From NCBI RefSeq assembly GCF_002531935.1, contig NZ_NWSV01000020.1, forward strand, positions 1 to 64,000: a DNA stretch of 64,000 nt, written 5' to 3'. A program made the translations under genes and the position numbers. Below the pieces are notes generated by a model. It saw only the letters and a list, made by a program, of their open reading frames with translations. It was not told the DNA's origin and made no database searches. This DNA is from Rhizobium chutanense. GTDB lineage: Bacteria > Pseudomonadota > Alphaproteobacteria > Rhizobiales > Rhizobiaceae. Positions within the stretch are counted from its first letter, which is position 1; every line of letters begins with the position of its first letter. This document shows, piece by piece, positions 1 to 9,084 of this stretch.

Positions 1-92
1 GCTTTGCAGCCACGCCGAGAGACAGTCCAAGTCGTTATAATTTCATATGTTTTTTTGTTCCATAACATGCATTATGCCAAACAGGGTACGAT

Positions 93-111
93 AGGGTATA
101 TTATATATCCT
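93..111. promoter_or_regulatory. AT-rich imperfect palindrome
   Basis: The sequence AGGGTATATTATATATCCT is a 19-base imperfect palindrome with two mismatched pairs around a central T. It lies about 140 bases upstream of the small gene at 248 in an AT-rich patch. It could be an operator or promoter core; nothing else supports a function. Confidence 0.25.
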
Positions 112-247
112 ACAGCGGTCGTCGTTTTCGGCCGTCCAAGCGCCCCTTCCCGAGACATGGAAGGGAACGAAATTCGGAAGGCCTGGTTAGAGCTTGGCAC
201 GGTCGTTCCAAGAGCCGTGACGATGCCATGTACCCGAGGAGCATGTT

Positions 248-487
248 GTGAATGTTCTAAGTTTTCCCAGAGGCAGAAACAATCGCGATGGTCCTGATGC
301 CGGTTTCGTGACCACCGACGCTGATCACCGCCGGCTCTACAGGTTTGCCCTGCAATACGATATGGACGGCAAGACTTGGGCAACCGAGGTCTGGGCCTAT
401 TCTTCCAAAGATGCCGAGGACCGGGTCGCTGCCATGCGCAGATCACTGACGCTATGCGGCCAACTCTATGGCGAAGTCGAAGGCTAA
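248..487 (+). CDS. Hypothetical protein, small rhizobial type
   Basis: A 79-residue soluble protein with a GTG start preceded by GAGGAG at suitable distance. It begins MNVLSFPRGR and has a central stretch (RLYRFALQYDMDGKTWATEV) followed by an Ala/Arg-rich helix. There is no signal peptide or membrane segment. The composition and the ribosome binding site support a real gene, and the style matches short conserved hypotheticals of rhizobia, but I cannot assign a role. It stands alone, with a degraded gene downstream. Confidence 0.55.
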   Translation: MNVLSFPRGRNNRDGPDAGFVTTDADHRRLYRFALQYDMDGKTWATEVWAYSSKDAEDRVAAMRRSLTLCGQLYGEVEG

Positions 488-570
488 CACTCCCTGACGC
501 CTGTCACATGCCGCTCGCGCGGACCAGCGGGAAACGCAAGCGTGATATCCGCTGTGATTTCGGTGCCGTT

Positions 571-848
571 CCGAAGATCGTGGACGGGGTGAGCGTTAGC
601 TGTCTCATGCCGAGGGCAACGGAGACCGAGTTTTTTAAGCGAGCCGATCTCATGGACACCGCCATCGCCAGGCGAAAAAGGACGATGCCGGCGAGGTCGC
701 GCGGATCGGCTACGACGCGATGATGGACGGCGAAGGAGACGTCGTCAGCGGCTGGAAGAACAAGCTGCAGGCAGCCGTTGCCAATGTCACGCCGGCAAGC
801 ATGCTTGTCCACCAGCATTCAAAGATGGCGGAGCCGGGTTCCGGCAGG
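571..848 (+). pseudogene. Short-chain dehydrogenase remnant, frameshifted
   Basis: Two frames together read like the C-terminal third of an SDR-family oxidoreductase. The first frame gives VSVSCLMPRATETEFFKRAD, the usual 'V.CLMPGATETEFF' segment. After about position 673 the reading continues in another frame as KKDDAGEVARIGYDAMMDGE, then SGWKNKLQAAVANVTP and a final HSKMAEPGSG. The N-terminal Rossmann part with the glycine motif and the YxxxK catalytic pair is absent. The gene is therefore truncated at its 5' end and frameshifted, and cannot give an active enzyme. Confidence 0.65.
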
Positions 849-1111
849 ATCGTTTGCGAAGGGGCAGAACCCTTCGCTAAGCAAGTCCGCCAGCAGAGTG
901 ATATTGCGAAGTCCGCAGCCACGAGGTTTTCTTGCCCCGCAACAAATCGACAAGGCGGGTAAGCTTCGTCGATCAGTATTATTTACGGATTTGTAAAAGT
1001 CCTGAAAGCTTGCTGAAAGGTTCGACGCTGTACGCAAAAGGTGCATCGTGGAGGAGACACGATCAACGTGAGACGGAAGCGATGTAAATCACCGTATCGG
1101 AGGAGACTACA

Positions 1112-2125
1112 ATGCGTTTTTCACGTGCACTTTTGCACACTGTTGCTTTTTCGACGTTACTTGCTGCAACCTCCTTGGCTGCAGGAACAGTCAGTGCGGC
1201 CGACAAGGTTACCCTGATGGTTGGTGGATATGAGAAGCAGATCTACCTCCCCGCCAAGCTCGCAGAATCTTTGGGTTACTTCAAGGACGAGGGCCTCGAT
1301 GTCGAACTTCTGAACGAGCCCGCCGGTGTCGATGCCGAAAACCAGCTTCTGGCTGGCGCGGTCCAGGGCGTGGTCGGTTTCTACGACCACTGCATCGATC
1401 TTCAGGGCAAGGGCAAGTTCGTCGAATCGGTTGTCCAGTTCAGCCAGGCGCCCGGCGAAGTTGAGCTGGTATCCACCAAGCATCCCGAAATCAAATCGGT
1501 TGCAGATTTCAAGGGCAAGAGCCTTGGTGTGACCGGATTGGGATCATCGACGAATTTCCTGACTCAATATCTGGCGGTCAAGAACGGTCTCAGTCTTTCC
1601 GATATAACATCGGTGCCTGTCGGCGCAGGCGCAACCTTCATCGCCGCCATGCAACAAGACAAGATCCAGGCCGGCATGACGACAGAACCGACCATCACGC
1701 GTCTGGTGAAGACCGGAGAAGCCAGCATCCTTGTCGATATGCGCACGATGGAAAATACCCGTGCGGCCCTTGGCGGCACCTATCCGGCCGCATCGCTTTA
1801 TATGGAAAGCTCCTGGGTCGAGGCGCACAAGGATACGGTGCAGAAACTCGCCAATGCGTTCGTCAAGACGCTGAAGTACATCAATACGCATTCTGCCGCT
1901 GAAATCGCCGACAAGATGCCGAAGGACTTCTACGTCAGCGACAAGGACGGCTACATCAAGGCTCTCGACCGCGGCAAGTCCATGTTCACGGCTGACGGTG
2001 TCATGCCGGACGACGGTCCGAAGACGGTGCTTGCCGTCCTGCAGGGCTTTTCGAAATCCCTGAAAGACAAGCAGATCGACCTTTCGAAGACTTACACGAC
2101 GGATTTCGTCAAGAACGTCAAGTAA
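1112..2125 (+). CDS. ABC transporter substrate-binding protein, NitT/TauT (SsuA/NMT1-like) family
   Basis: A 337-residue periplasmic binding protein. Residues 1-30 form a signal peptide ending near TVSAADK. The mature part follows the NMT1/SsuA pattern: an opening strand (VTLMVGGYEKQIYLPAKLAE), a 'LGYFKDEGLDVELL' segment, a mid-protein 'KGKSLGVTGLGSSTNF' ligand loop and a long helical C-terminus. The start has a GGAGGAG site. No permease or ATPase gene is adjacent, so it must work with components encoded elsewhere or be an orphan. The ligand is not predictable; the family binds nitrate, sulfonates, pyrimidine precursors and aromatic acids. A strong inverted repeat follows the stop codon. Confidence 0.85.
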   Translation: MRFSRALLHTVAFSTLLAATSLAAGTVSAADKVTLMVGGYEKQIYLPAKLAESLGYFKDEGLDVELLNEPAGVDAENQLLAGAVQGVVGFYDHCIDLQGKGKFVESVVQFSQAPGEVELVSTKHPEIKSVADFKGKSLGVTGLGSSTNFLTQYLAVKNGLSLSDITSVPVGAGATFIAAMQQDKIQAGMTTEPTITRLVKTGEASILVDMRTMENTRAALGGTYPAASLYMESSWVEAHKDTVQKLANAFVKTLKYINTHSAAEIADKMPKDFYVSDKDGYIKALDRGKSMFTADGVMPDDGPKTVLAVLQGFSKSLKDKQIDLSKTYTTDFVKNVK

Positions 2126-2132
2126 GGCCGTG

Positions 2133-2165
2133 GTGCCGCTCCCGAACCGCGTTCGGAAGCGGCAC
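2133..2165 (+). terminator. Candidate stem-loop terminator after the binding protein gene
   Basis: GTGCCGCTCCCGAAC and GTTCGGAAGCGGCAC form a 15-base stem with one mismatch and a three-base loop, eight bases after the stop codon. There is no clear T-run, so it may end transcription weakly or protect the 3' end of the message. Confidence 0.6.
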
Positions 2166-2587
2166 CCACTCGATCATGGCTTCGTCCGTCTTGCGTATGA
2201 CTTCCAAGCGTGCTGAGGTCGTCCGCCTATCGCGTTCTCGGTTATCAACGTTGACCGCGTTGATGACGATGTTCAGGGAATCGCCGGCCTGCGTCTGCGA
2301 GGTGATGCGGTCGTACCATCTCTTTGTCAGCCTGCGACGGAGGGGAAGCGGATGAGGTCGCCGGGCGCCTTTGCCTCATCGTTGCTGTAGCGATCACCAG
2401 CACGATGAGAAGGCCGCCGATGTTCCACCTCGATCGACGCTGATACGATGTCGTCCCATATTCGTCTCAATGGTCGCTGTTGAGTGGATCACAATCCGTT
2501 CCCTCGTTTCCGTTGCTGCTCGCCACAACAATGCTTTAAATCGCAACTCACATCGGCCGTTCTACCTGAGTAAGGTTTGGAGCGAAA
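2166..2587. other. Gene-free stretch upstream of the two-component genes
   Basis: No convincing intact gene. On the minus strand, about 2180-2330 reads as protein-like sequence without an obvious start (including RWYDRITSQTQAGDSLNIVI and further charged residues), with frame breaks further upstream. It may be the remains of a lost gene. The right end must hold the promoter of the response regulator at 2588, whose start has a GGAG site. Confidence 0.35.
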
Positions 2588-3244
2588 ATGCGCATTCTGC
2601 TAGTTGAAGACGACAGCATTCTTGGCTCATCCCTAAAGAAGGCGTTGGAGAAACATGCCTATGGCGTCGATTGGATGCGCGACGGCCAGTCAGGACTCGA
2701 AGCGGCGGAGCATTCGCATTTTGCGGCCGTTATCCTCGACATCAACCTGCCGCAGCTTGGCGGCATCGAACTCCTGCAGAGCATACGCCGGAAGGGCAAC
2801 ACGGTTCCCGTCCTACTGCTGACGGCCCTTGATGCGGTCAGGCGCAAGGTCGAAGGCCTCGATGAGGGCGCGGATGACTATCTGGTCAAGCCTTTCGACC
2901 TCGATGAATTGCTTGCCCGCCTGCGTGCGCTCATCCGCCGCCGTGAGGGCCGGACCGAAAGCCTGTTGCGGTGCGGCGATGTGGAAGTAGATCCATCGGC
3001 AATGGTCGCGCGCAAGGGCAACCTGCAGATTCATACCACGGCCAAGGAATTTCACCTGCTCAAGCTCTTGATGGAGCGCAGCGGCCGCTATGTGACGAAG
3101 AACGACATAGAATACGCGCTCTACGATGCACACAGCTCGGTCGAAAGTAATGCAATCGAGGTGATGATCTACAATCTGCGCAAGAAGCTCGGGACCGATT
3201 TCATCAAATCGATCCGTGGCATCGGGTACATGATCGAACGATGA
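2588..3244 (+). CDS. OmpR-family response regulator (TctD-like)
   Basis: A 218-residue regulator. The receiver domain (1-115) has the acidic pair E7-D8-D9, phosphoacceptor D51 in LDINLP and K101 in YLVKPF. The winged-helix DNA-binding domain (about 125-215) ends with the NAIEVMIYNLRKKL and SIRGIGYMIE segments typical of OmpR/PhoB proteins. Its stop overlaps the kinase start by four bases (ATGA), so the two are translated together. Organic-acid control is known for TctD; here the signal is unknown. Adjacent candidates for regulation are the binding protein upstream and the lipid-type operon downstream. Confidence 0.9.
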   Translation: MRILLVEDDSILGSSLKKALEKHAYGVDWMRDGQSGLEAAEHSHFAAVILDINLPQLGGIELLQSIRRKGNTVPVLLLTALDAVRRKVEGLDEGADDYLVKPFDLDELLARLRALIRRREGRTESLLRCGDVEVDPSAMVARKGNLQIHTTAKEFHLLKLLMERSGRYVTKNDIEYALYDAHSSVESNAIEVMIYNLRKKLGTDFIKSIRGIGYMIER

Positions 3245-4617
3245 GCCAATCTACCCTCACGCGCAAGCTCTTCTTCAGGATCGCGCCAGTCGTGGTGGTG
3301 ACGATCATGGTGATCGCAGCTTTCGCCTTCAACAGCGCCACGCGCGAGATCAACAACATCTACGACGCGCAACTTATCAACGATGCAAACGTTTTGTGGA
3401 GCCTGCTTCATAACCGGCTGCAGCATTTGCCAGAACACACGCCGCAACAGGTCGACGACATCGACTTTAGCATGGACAACCAACTAGCCTTTAACGAAGA
3501 CGCGGACGACTACGCCGACGCGCATATGTTCCGCGCCTGGGTAAACGGCAAAATCCTCTTCTACAGCAGCACGGCATTCCTGTCCGACGTGCCGCACCAG
3601 CGGGCGGGTTTCACGAACCTAAGCTATCGCAATGAGAACTGGCGCGTTTATTCGCTGCCGATCCCGAATTCCGGCATTGTCATGGAAGTCGGCGAGAAGA
3701 TCTCGCTGCGCCAGACGTTGGTCTCCAATATCCTGCTGAACCTCTTCTTTCCGCTGCTCATACTGGTGCCGGTGATCGGCTTCTTGATCTGGCTCGGCAT
3801 CAATAACGGCCTGCGCACCATCCATGGACTGGTCCACCAGATTCGTACCCGTTCCCCCGACGACCTTTCAGAAATACCGGTCGGCGATCTGCCCAGGGAT
3901 CTCTTGCCGCTCCGCCGTTCAATCAATCAGCTTCTCGGCAAACTCGGGCGGTCGCTGACGCTGGAAAGACGCTTTTCGGATCTTGCCGCCCATCAACTGC
4001 GCACGCCGCAAGCAAGCGTCAAACTGCTCTTGCAGATGCTGGATAGCGCCGACGACGAACAGGAGCGCAAGGCGATCATTGCCGATCTGGTTACCAGCAA
4101 CAACCGGGCAACCCATCTGATTGAGCAGTTGCTGCGCCTTGCGAGAGTTAGCCACCATCCCCTAAATCCGATGCCTGTTCGTCTCTACCATCTTATGGCA
4201 TCGACGCTCGCGGAACTCGGCAACATCATCACCAGCCGTAAGCTCGACGTCTCTTTGGACGGTCCTGAATCGGTCGAGGTGAGGACGGACGCATCGTTGC
4301 TGCAGATGATGGTCGGCAACCTCCTGGACAACGCGATAAAGTACACCCCACCCGGTGGTCGGATCGAGGTGGTTCTCGCCGCGGAGGCTGACTTCTGGCT
4401 GATTTCAATCAGTGACAGCGGACAGGGAATACCGCCCGACGAACGTCAAGCGGTCTTCAAGCGCTTCTATCGTCTCGACACCCTCAGCGCCGAGGGCGCT
4501 GGCCTTGGGCTTGCCATCGTCGCCGATACGGCGGATCGTCTTGCGGCATCGGTCAAGCTTTCCACACCGGTCTGGGGCCACGGCTTGCGAGTTGAGCTGC
4601 GACTGCCGAACAACTGA
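3241..4617 (+). CDS. Sensor histidine kinase (TctE-like)
   Basis: A 458-residue membrane kinase. The first membrane helix is at about 13-31; a periplasmic domain of the 2CSK_N type follows (about 35-160), then a second helix (about 163-188) and a HAMP-like linker. The phosphoacceptor is H251 in HQLRTP; Gln in place of the common Glu is also found in TctE-type kinases. The ATP-binding domain shows the N box (DNAIKYTPPGG), G1 (DSGQGI), F box and G2 (GAGLGLAI). It partners the regulator it overlaps. Confidence 0.9.
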   Translation: MSQSTLTRKLFFRIAPVVVVTIMVIAAFAFNSATREINNIYDAQLINDANVLWSLLHNRLQHLPEHTPQQVDDIDFSMDNQLAFNEDADDYADAHMFRAWVNGKILFYSSTAFLSDVPHQRAGFTNLSYRNENWRVYSLPIPNSGIVMEVGEKISLRQTLVSNILLNLFFPLLILVPVIGFLIWLGINNGLRTIHGLVHQIRTRSPDDLSEIPVGDLPRDLLPLRRSINQLLGKLGRSLTLERRFSDLAAHQLRTPQASVKLLLQMLDSADDEQERKAIIADLVTSNNRATHLIEQLLRLARVSHHPLNPMPVRLYHLMASTLAELGNIITSRKLDVSLDGPESVEVRTDASLLQMMVGNLLDNAIKYTPPGGRIEVVLAAEADFWLISISDSGQGIPPDERQAVFKRFYRLDTLSAEGAGLGLAIVADTADRLAASVKLSTPVWGHGLRVELRLPNN

Positions 4618-4781
4618 ACCCGGACCGATACCTTCCGATCCCGATCAAAGCCTAAATAAACTGACCATCACAGGCGTTTCAGGTCGCGGCGTCCGCATAT
4701 TTCATTTTCGGATCATTTTCCCTTCAGTCCTGCCTCATCGGCGCCCAGTAAGACCGCCGAGAAAGTTCGAAAGGGCATTTG

Positions 4782-5465
4782 ATGCAGGTTTTCTCCGATT
4801 TTGACGGCACGATTTCCATCCAGGACGTGACGGATATCGTGCTGTCGCACTTTGCCGATCCCGAATGGGAACAGATCGAACAGAAATGGAAGGACGGGCT
4901 GATCGGATCGGCCGATTGCATGCGCCAGCAGATTGCACTCATCCACGCAAGCCCAAGCGAGCTCGGCGCGCTGCTTGATACGGTCGCCATCGACCCCGGC
5001 TTCAAGTCCTTCCTCGACTATTGTCGGCTGGCCGGCGTGCCGGTGAGCGTCGTCTCCGACGGCGTCGACCATTTCATCCGACACGTCTTGCTGCGTAATG
5101 GCATCCACGATCTTCCCGTTATTGCCAACCGCCTCTCCTGCCGGCTCGTCGACGGCCGCGAGGCCTACGCCCTTTCGCCCGCGCCCAGGGCGACCGGCTG
5201 CTTGTCCGGTTCGGGTGTCTGCAAATGCCAGGTCATCTGGGGCATCGAACCACACATCTTTATCGGGGACGGACGAAGCGATTTCTGCGTTTCCGGCATG
5301 GCCGATCTTGTCTTCGCCAAGGACAAGCTCGCCGATTACTGCACCGACCATGGCATCCCGTTTATCGGCTTTGCCGACTTCACCGACCTGCGTTCGAAGC
5401 TGAAAACGGTCCTTACAGGCATCGCGCGCCAAGGCCGCGTGGTCCCCCAATCCCAAATCGCATGA
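4782..5465 (+). CDS. HAD-superfamily phosphatase, MtnX/phosphoserine phosphatase-like
   Basis: A 227-residue cytosolic phosphatase. The nucleophile motif DFDGT lies at residues 6-10 (D6 nucleophile, D8 acid/base). Motif II is VVSDG in the middle and motif III/IV is IGDGRSDFC. The helical cap between motifs I and II resembles MtnX and SerB (HAD-IB). The ATG at 4782, with an AAGGG site, is preferred over the TTG just before it. It is the first gene of a nine-gene operon, and the next gene starts near or over its stop. In context it probably dephosphorylates a small intermediate; a role in methionine salvage is unlikely because no other mtn gene is present. Confidence 0.75.
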   Translation: MQVFSDFDGTISIQDVTDIVLSHFADPEWEQIEQKWKDGLIGSADCMRQQIALIHASPSELGALLDTVAIDPGFKSFLDYCRLAGVPVSVVSDGVDHFIRHVLLRNGIHDLPVIANRLSCRLVDGREAYALSPAPRATGCLSGSGVCKCQVIWGIEPHIFIGDGRSDFCVSGMADLVFAKDKLADYCTDHGIPFIGFADFTDLRSKLKTVLTGIARQGRVVPQSQIA

Positions 5466-5485
5466 ACCAGACCAAGAGGCATCTG

Positions 5486-6907
5486 ATGAACATTGTGAAT
5501 GTCGAAACCTTCTTCGAAAAGTCCCCGCTATCCGAACGCTCGGAGGCCGAACTGCGGCTGATGGAAGAAGCCTACTGCTCGCATGGCGATACCGTCCACT
5601 ACGCGGCGGAGCCGAAATTCTTTGCGGAATGCGAGGGATCCTATGTCTACGACGCCAAGGGCACACCCTTCCTCGATCTGCAGATGTGGTACTCGGCCGT
5701 CAATTTTGGCTATCGCAACGAAAGGCTGAATGCCGCCGTCCATCGACAGCTCGACCGCCTGCCGCAAGTCGCCTCGCAATATCTGCACCGTGAAAAGGTC
5801 GAGCTTGCCGCCATGATCGCGCAGGATGCCGAACGCAAATTCGGGCGCAAGGGCCGCGTTCATTTCAATGTCGGCGGCTCACAGGCGGTCGAGGATTCGT
5901 TGAAGCTCGTGCGCAACTATACCGGTGGCAAAAGCCTTATGTTCGCGTTCGAAGGCGGCTATCACGGCCGCACCCTCGGGGCCTCGGCCATCACCTCCAG
6001 CTATCGCTATCGCCGCCGCTTCGGCCATTTCGGCGAACGGGCGCAGTTCGTCGAGTTCCCCTACCATTTCCGCGGTCCGAAAGGCATGACGAAGGAGGAA
6101 TATGGCGAGCACTGCGTGCGCAAGTTCGCCCGCCTCTTCGAAAGCGAATATAACGGCGTCTGGGATCCAAAGGTCGGCAGTGCCGAATATGCGGCCTTCT
6201 ACGTCGAACCGATCCAGGGAACGGGCGGATACGTCATCCCACCGATGAACTTCTTCACGGAACTCAAGAAGGTTCTGGACCAGCACGGCATCCTGCTCGT
6301 CGTCGACGAGATTCAGATGGGCGTCTACCGGACGGGCAAACTCTGGTCGATCGAACATTTCGGCGTTCAGCCCGATATCCTTGTCTTCGGCAAGGCAATC
6401 ACCAATGGGCTCAACCCGCTGTCGGGCGTCTGGGCCAGGGAAGAAATGATCAATCCGACGGTCTTTCCGCCTGGCTCCACCCATTCCACTTTCGCCAGCA
6501 ACCCGATGGGCACGGCCGTCGCGCTGGAGACCATGAAAATGCTGGAAGAGGAGGATTTCGGCGCCGCGATCATGGCCAAGGGCGCGTATTTCCTCGATGG
6601 CCTGAAACAGCTCCAGAAACACCATGCGATCGTCGGCGATGTCGATGGGCTCGGATTGGCGCTGAGATGCGAAATCTGCAAGGAAGACGGTTTCACGCCT
6701 GACAAGGCAACGATGGACTGGCTCTGCGACGAGGGCATGAAGGGCGATCTTGAGGTCGGCAACAAAACCTATGGCCTCGTTCTCGACGTCGGCGGCTATC
6801 ATAAAAACGTCATCACGCTGGCCCCGAACCTGCTGATTACCCGCGAGGAAATCGACCTGGCGCTGACGCTGCTCGACCAGCTCTTCAAGCGCGCGGTCCG
6901 GAGATAG
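5486..6907 (+). CDS. Class III PLP-dependent aminotransferase
   Basis: A 473-residue cytosolic enzyme of the ornithine/diamine aminotransferase superfamily. D274 in VVDEIQMG and K303 in FGKAITNG are the PLP-binding Asp and Schiff-base Lys; GGYHGRTLGA near 157-166 is the usual phosphate-loop region. It moves an amino group between an amine or omega-amino acid and an oxo acid; the substrate is not predictable. The ATG at 5486 has an AGAGG site; an alternative ATG at 5462 would overlap the previous stop as ATGA. Its position between a phosphatase and a ureohydrolase suggests it makes or remodels an amino headgroup. Confidence 0.8.
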   Translation: MNIVNVETFFEKSPLSERSEAELRLMEEAYCSHGDTVHYAAEPKFFAECEGSYVYDAKGTPFLDLQMWYSAVNFGYRNERLNAAVHRQLDRLPQVASQYLHREKVELAAMIAQDAERKFGRKGRVHFNVGGSQAVEDSLKLVRNYTGGKSLMFAFEGGYHGRTLGASAITSSYRYRRRFGHFGERAQFVEFPYHFRGPKGMTKEEYGEHCVRKFARLFESEYNGVWDPKVGSAEYAAFYVEPIQGTGGYVIPPMNFFTELKKVLDQHGILLVVDEIQMGVYRTGKLWSIEHFGVQPDILVFGKAITNGLNPLSGVWAREEMINPTVFPPGSTHSTFASNPMGTAVALETMKMLEEEDFGAAIMAKGAYFLDGLKQLQKHHAIVGDVDGLGLALRCEICKEDGFTPDKATMDWLCDEGMKGDLEVGNKTYGLVLDVGGYHKNVITLAPNLLITREEIDLALTLLDQLFKRAVRR

Positions 6908-6911
6908 TGTC

Positions 6912-7865
6912 GTGCAGCTTCTCCTCCTTCATCTCGACGATGCTTTGGAGTTGCAGCCGGACTTCGTGCGCGCCTGCACGCTTGCGGGCGCGTGCCACCA
7001 TGTTGACAAGTTGAGCGGCAAGGCGATCAGACTGTGGGGCAGGCAGAAGATGCTTGCCGAGCTCAGCCGAGACATAGCGCGATCGCTGCCGCCGCGCAGC
7101 AGAGGACCGTACCTTGCTTTCATGGGTTCGGGCGATTTCCACCATGTGACCGCCCTGCTGCTCGATGCCGCTCTCGAGCGGTGTCCAGTTTCGACCACGC
7201 TCGTTCATTTCGACAATCACCCCGACTGGGTGAATTTCGAGGGCGGCATGCATTGCGGCTCGTGGGTCAACAGCGCACTTTCAAATCCCAATATCGAGAG
7301 GGTCGTCACCATCGGGGTCTGCAGCCACGACCTGCGCAATCCCGAGCGCAAGGGCGCCAATCTCGGCTGGCTGCGGCAAGGCAAGCTCGAACTTTATCCT
7401 TACGAGCATCCGCCTAGCCGCGTGAAGGCCGATTATGGCAACGGGCCGAGCTACCACCAGGACAAAGGCGCCTTGCACTGGAATTCCATCTCCGAGATCG
7501 GAGAGGACAATTTCATCGACCGGATCCTCAGCCGCATCGGCACCGAAGCAGTCTATGTCACGGTCGACAAGGACGTGCTCGCCGCCGATGACGCCGTGAC
7601 CAACTGGGATCAGGGGCGCATGCGGCTGCCCTATCTGATGGCGCTGATCAGCGAGATCGGCAGCCGCCATCGGATCATTGGTGCCGATGTCATCGGTGAT
7701 TATTCGGTGCCGAGCTATGCCGGCGGCTTCACGACCCGTCTGCTCAAGCAGGCCGAAATCTTCATCGATCAACCGCGTCTGCGAAAGGCGGCCGATGCAG
7801 TGCGCAACATCAACAGCGCTGCAAATCATGCTTTGCTGGAAGTCTTGGCGGAATCGATGGGATGA
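6912..7865 (+). CDS. Ureohydrolase (arginase/agmatinase) family protein
   Basis: A 317-residue protein with the arginase-fold metal motifs in slightly altered form: GSGDFHH (His 77/78), DNHPD with D101, H103 and D105, and VDKDV with D219 and D221. These six positions normally hold two Mn ions that activate water on a guanidinium or formimino group. The usual 'DAHxD' is DNHPD and the last motif lacks the usual 'DP', so the substrate may not be arginine or agmatine. The GTG start has a GGAG site four bases after the aminotransferase stop. It overlaps the next gene by ATGA. Confidence 0.75.
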   Translation: MQLLLLHLDDALELQPDFVRACTLAGACHHVDKLSGKAIRLWGRQKMLAELSRDIARSLPPRSRGPYLAFMGSGDFHHVTALLLDAALERCPVSTTLVHFDNHPDWVNFEGGMHCGSWVNSALSNPNIERVVTIGVCSHDLRNPERKGANLGWLRQGKLELYPYEHPPSRVKADYGNGPSYHQDKGALHWNSISEIGEDNFIDRILSRIGTEAVYVTVDKDVLAADDAVTNWDQGRMRLPYLMALISEIGSRHRIIGADVIGDYSVPSYAGGFTTRLLKQAEIFIDQPRLRKAADAVRNINSAANHALLEVLAESMG

Positions 7866-8215
7866 CCGGCAGCCTCACATTGCCGATGCTCGGTCTGATC
7901 CTCTTCTGCGTGCTGGCGGAAACGGTGCGCGAAGTCTGCTTCAAGCAGGCTGCCAGCGACAGCCCCGTGCTGGCGACGCTTACCAAACCGCTGACCTGGC
8001 TCGGCATTGCCTTCTGGGCCATCGAACTGCTTGCCTGGACGGCCGTGCTTGCCAGCGTGCCGCTCACCATCGCCTTTCCGCTGATGGCGCTCAGCTATGT
8101 GGCGACCGCCGCAGCGGGCGCATTTGTCTTCAAGGAAAATATCAACCTTCGCCACGCGACGGGCGTGTTTCTCGTTACCGCCGGCGTGGCCTGTGTCGGA
8201 GCAACCGGACTATGA
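7862..8215 (+). CDS. Small multidrug resistance (SMR/EmrE)-like membrane protein 1
   Basis: A 117-residue protein with four predicted membrane helices. The first helix contains a Glu (VLAETVRE) at the position of the essential EmrE Glu14. The overall form also matches ArnE/ArnF, the paired flippase for aminoarabinose-lipid, and MdtI/MdtJ, the paired spermidine exporter. It overlaps both neighbours by ATGA. A second SMR-like protein lies further down the operon, so the two probably form a heterodimer that exports or flips the pathway product. Confidence 0.75.
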   Translation: MTGSLTLPMLGLILFCVLAETVREVCFKQAASDSPVLATLTKPLTWLGIAFWAIELLAWTAVLASVPLTIAFPLMALSYVATAAAGAFVFKENINLRHATGVFLVTAGVACVGATGL

Positions 8216-9084
8216 AAATCTTTGCTCATACCAGATGGGACGCCACCCCCGTGTTGGCGGCCGTCGTGCATCTCGTTTTCGACGTCAGTCTGATCGTCGG
8301 CTTCGAAAGCCGGCCGATTTGGGTCTCGTTGATCCTGGGCTGCCTTTATGCTGTGTCGATATCCTGGAACATCAACAGCATCTCGCACAATTTCATCCAC
8401 ACGCCCTATTTCAAGCCTCGCTGGATGAATTACGGCTTCAGCCTCCTGGAGTCGGTGGCAATCGGCTTTTCGCAGACCTATTACCACTGGGTGCATATGC
8501 GCCATCACTCCGGGAATAGTGACCGGCCGGATGAGAACGGCGACACAATCGATCTTCTGTCGATCTATCGCCACGGCCGCGACGGCCGGCCGGAAAACGT
8601 CTGGTCCTACACGCTGAAGAGCTTTTTCCGCGACAGTCTCGGCGATATCCACAAGGCGATCGCCAAACGGCGTCCTTTCGATGCAGCATGGGGCCGCTTC
8701 GAGCTGCTCGCCTTTCTCGGCCTCTTGATCATCGCGATGATCTATGACTGGAAAGCCGTATTCTTCTTCCTGCCATTTTACTATGCCGGCAACTGCCTGT
8801 CTTCGCTCAACGGCTATTACGAGCACCTCCACGGCAATCCGGAAGAGCCGATCGCCTGGGGCGTCAGCAGCCACAAGCCCTTCTACAACTGGTTGTGGTT
8901 CGGCAATGGCTACCATGCCGAACATCACTACCGGCCACGCACCCACTGGACGCGGCTGGCAACGCTGCACGAACAGATTAAGAGCGAACAGGAAAGAGCC
9001 GGCACGCACGTGATCAGCACCTGTCATGCGCTCGGCTTCATGGCCCCCGAAAACCGTGAGGCGGAGCTTCGGCATGAGGTCTGA
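8212..9084 (+). CDS. Fatty acid desaturase-family membrane di-iron enzyme
   Basis: A 290-residue membrane protein with the three His boxes of the desaturase/hydroxylase superfamily: HNFIH (59-63), HMRHH (95-99) and HAEHH (235-239). Hydrophobic segments near 12-55, 75-92 and 165-195 fit the four-helix layout. It would desaturate or hydroxylate an acyl chain or lipid using O2 and an electron donor not encoded here. The start at 8212 gives an ATGA overlap with the SMR gene; longer upstream reading would only run over that gene. The C-terminus overlaps the hydrolase start by 11 bases. Confidence 0.85.
   Translation: MKIFAHTRWDATPVLAAVVHLVFDVSLIVGFESRPIWVSLILGCLYAVSISWNINSISHNFIHTPYFKPRWMNYGFSLLESVAIGFSQTYYHWVHMRHHSGNSDRPDENGDTIDLLSIYRHGRDGRPENVWSYTLKSFFRDSLGDIHKAIAKRRPFDAAWGRFELLAFLGLLIIAMIYDWKAVFFFLPFYYAGNCLSSLNGYYEHLHGNPEEPIAWGVSSHKPFYNWLWFGNGYHAEHHYRPRTHWTRLATLHEQIKSEQERAGTHVISTCHALGFMAPENREAELRHEV

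Noticed and set aside
4782..5465. MtnX of methionine salvage
   Set aside because: The HAD fold fits, but no other salvage gene is near and the operon context points to another substrate.
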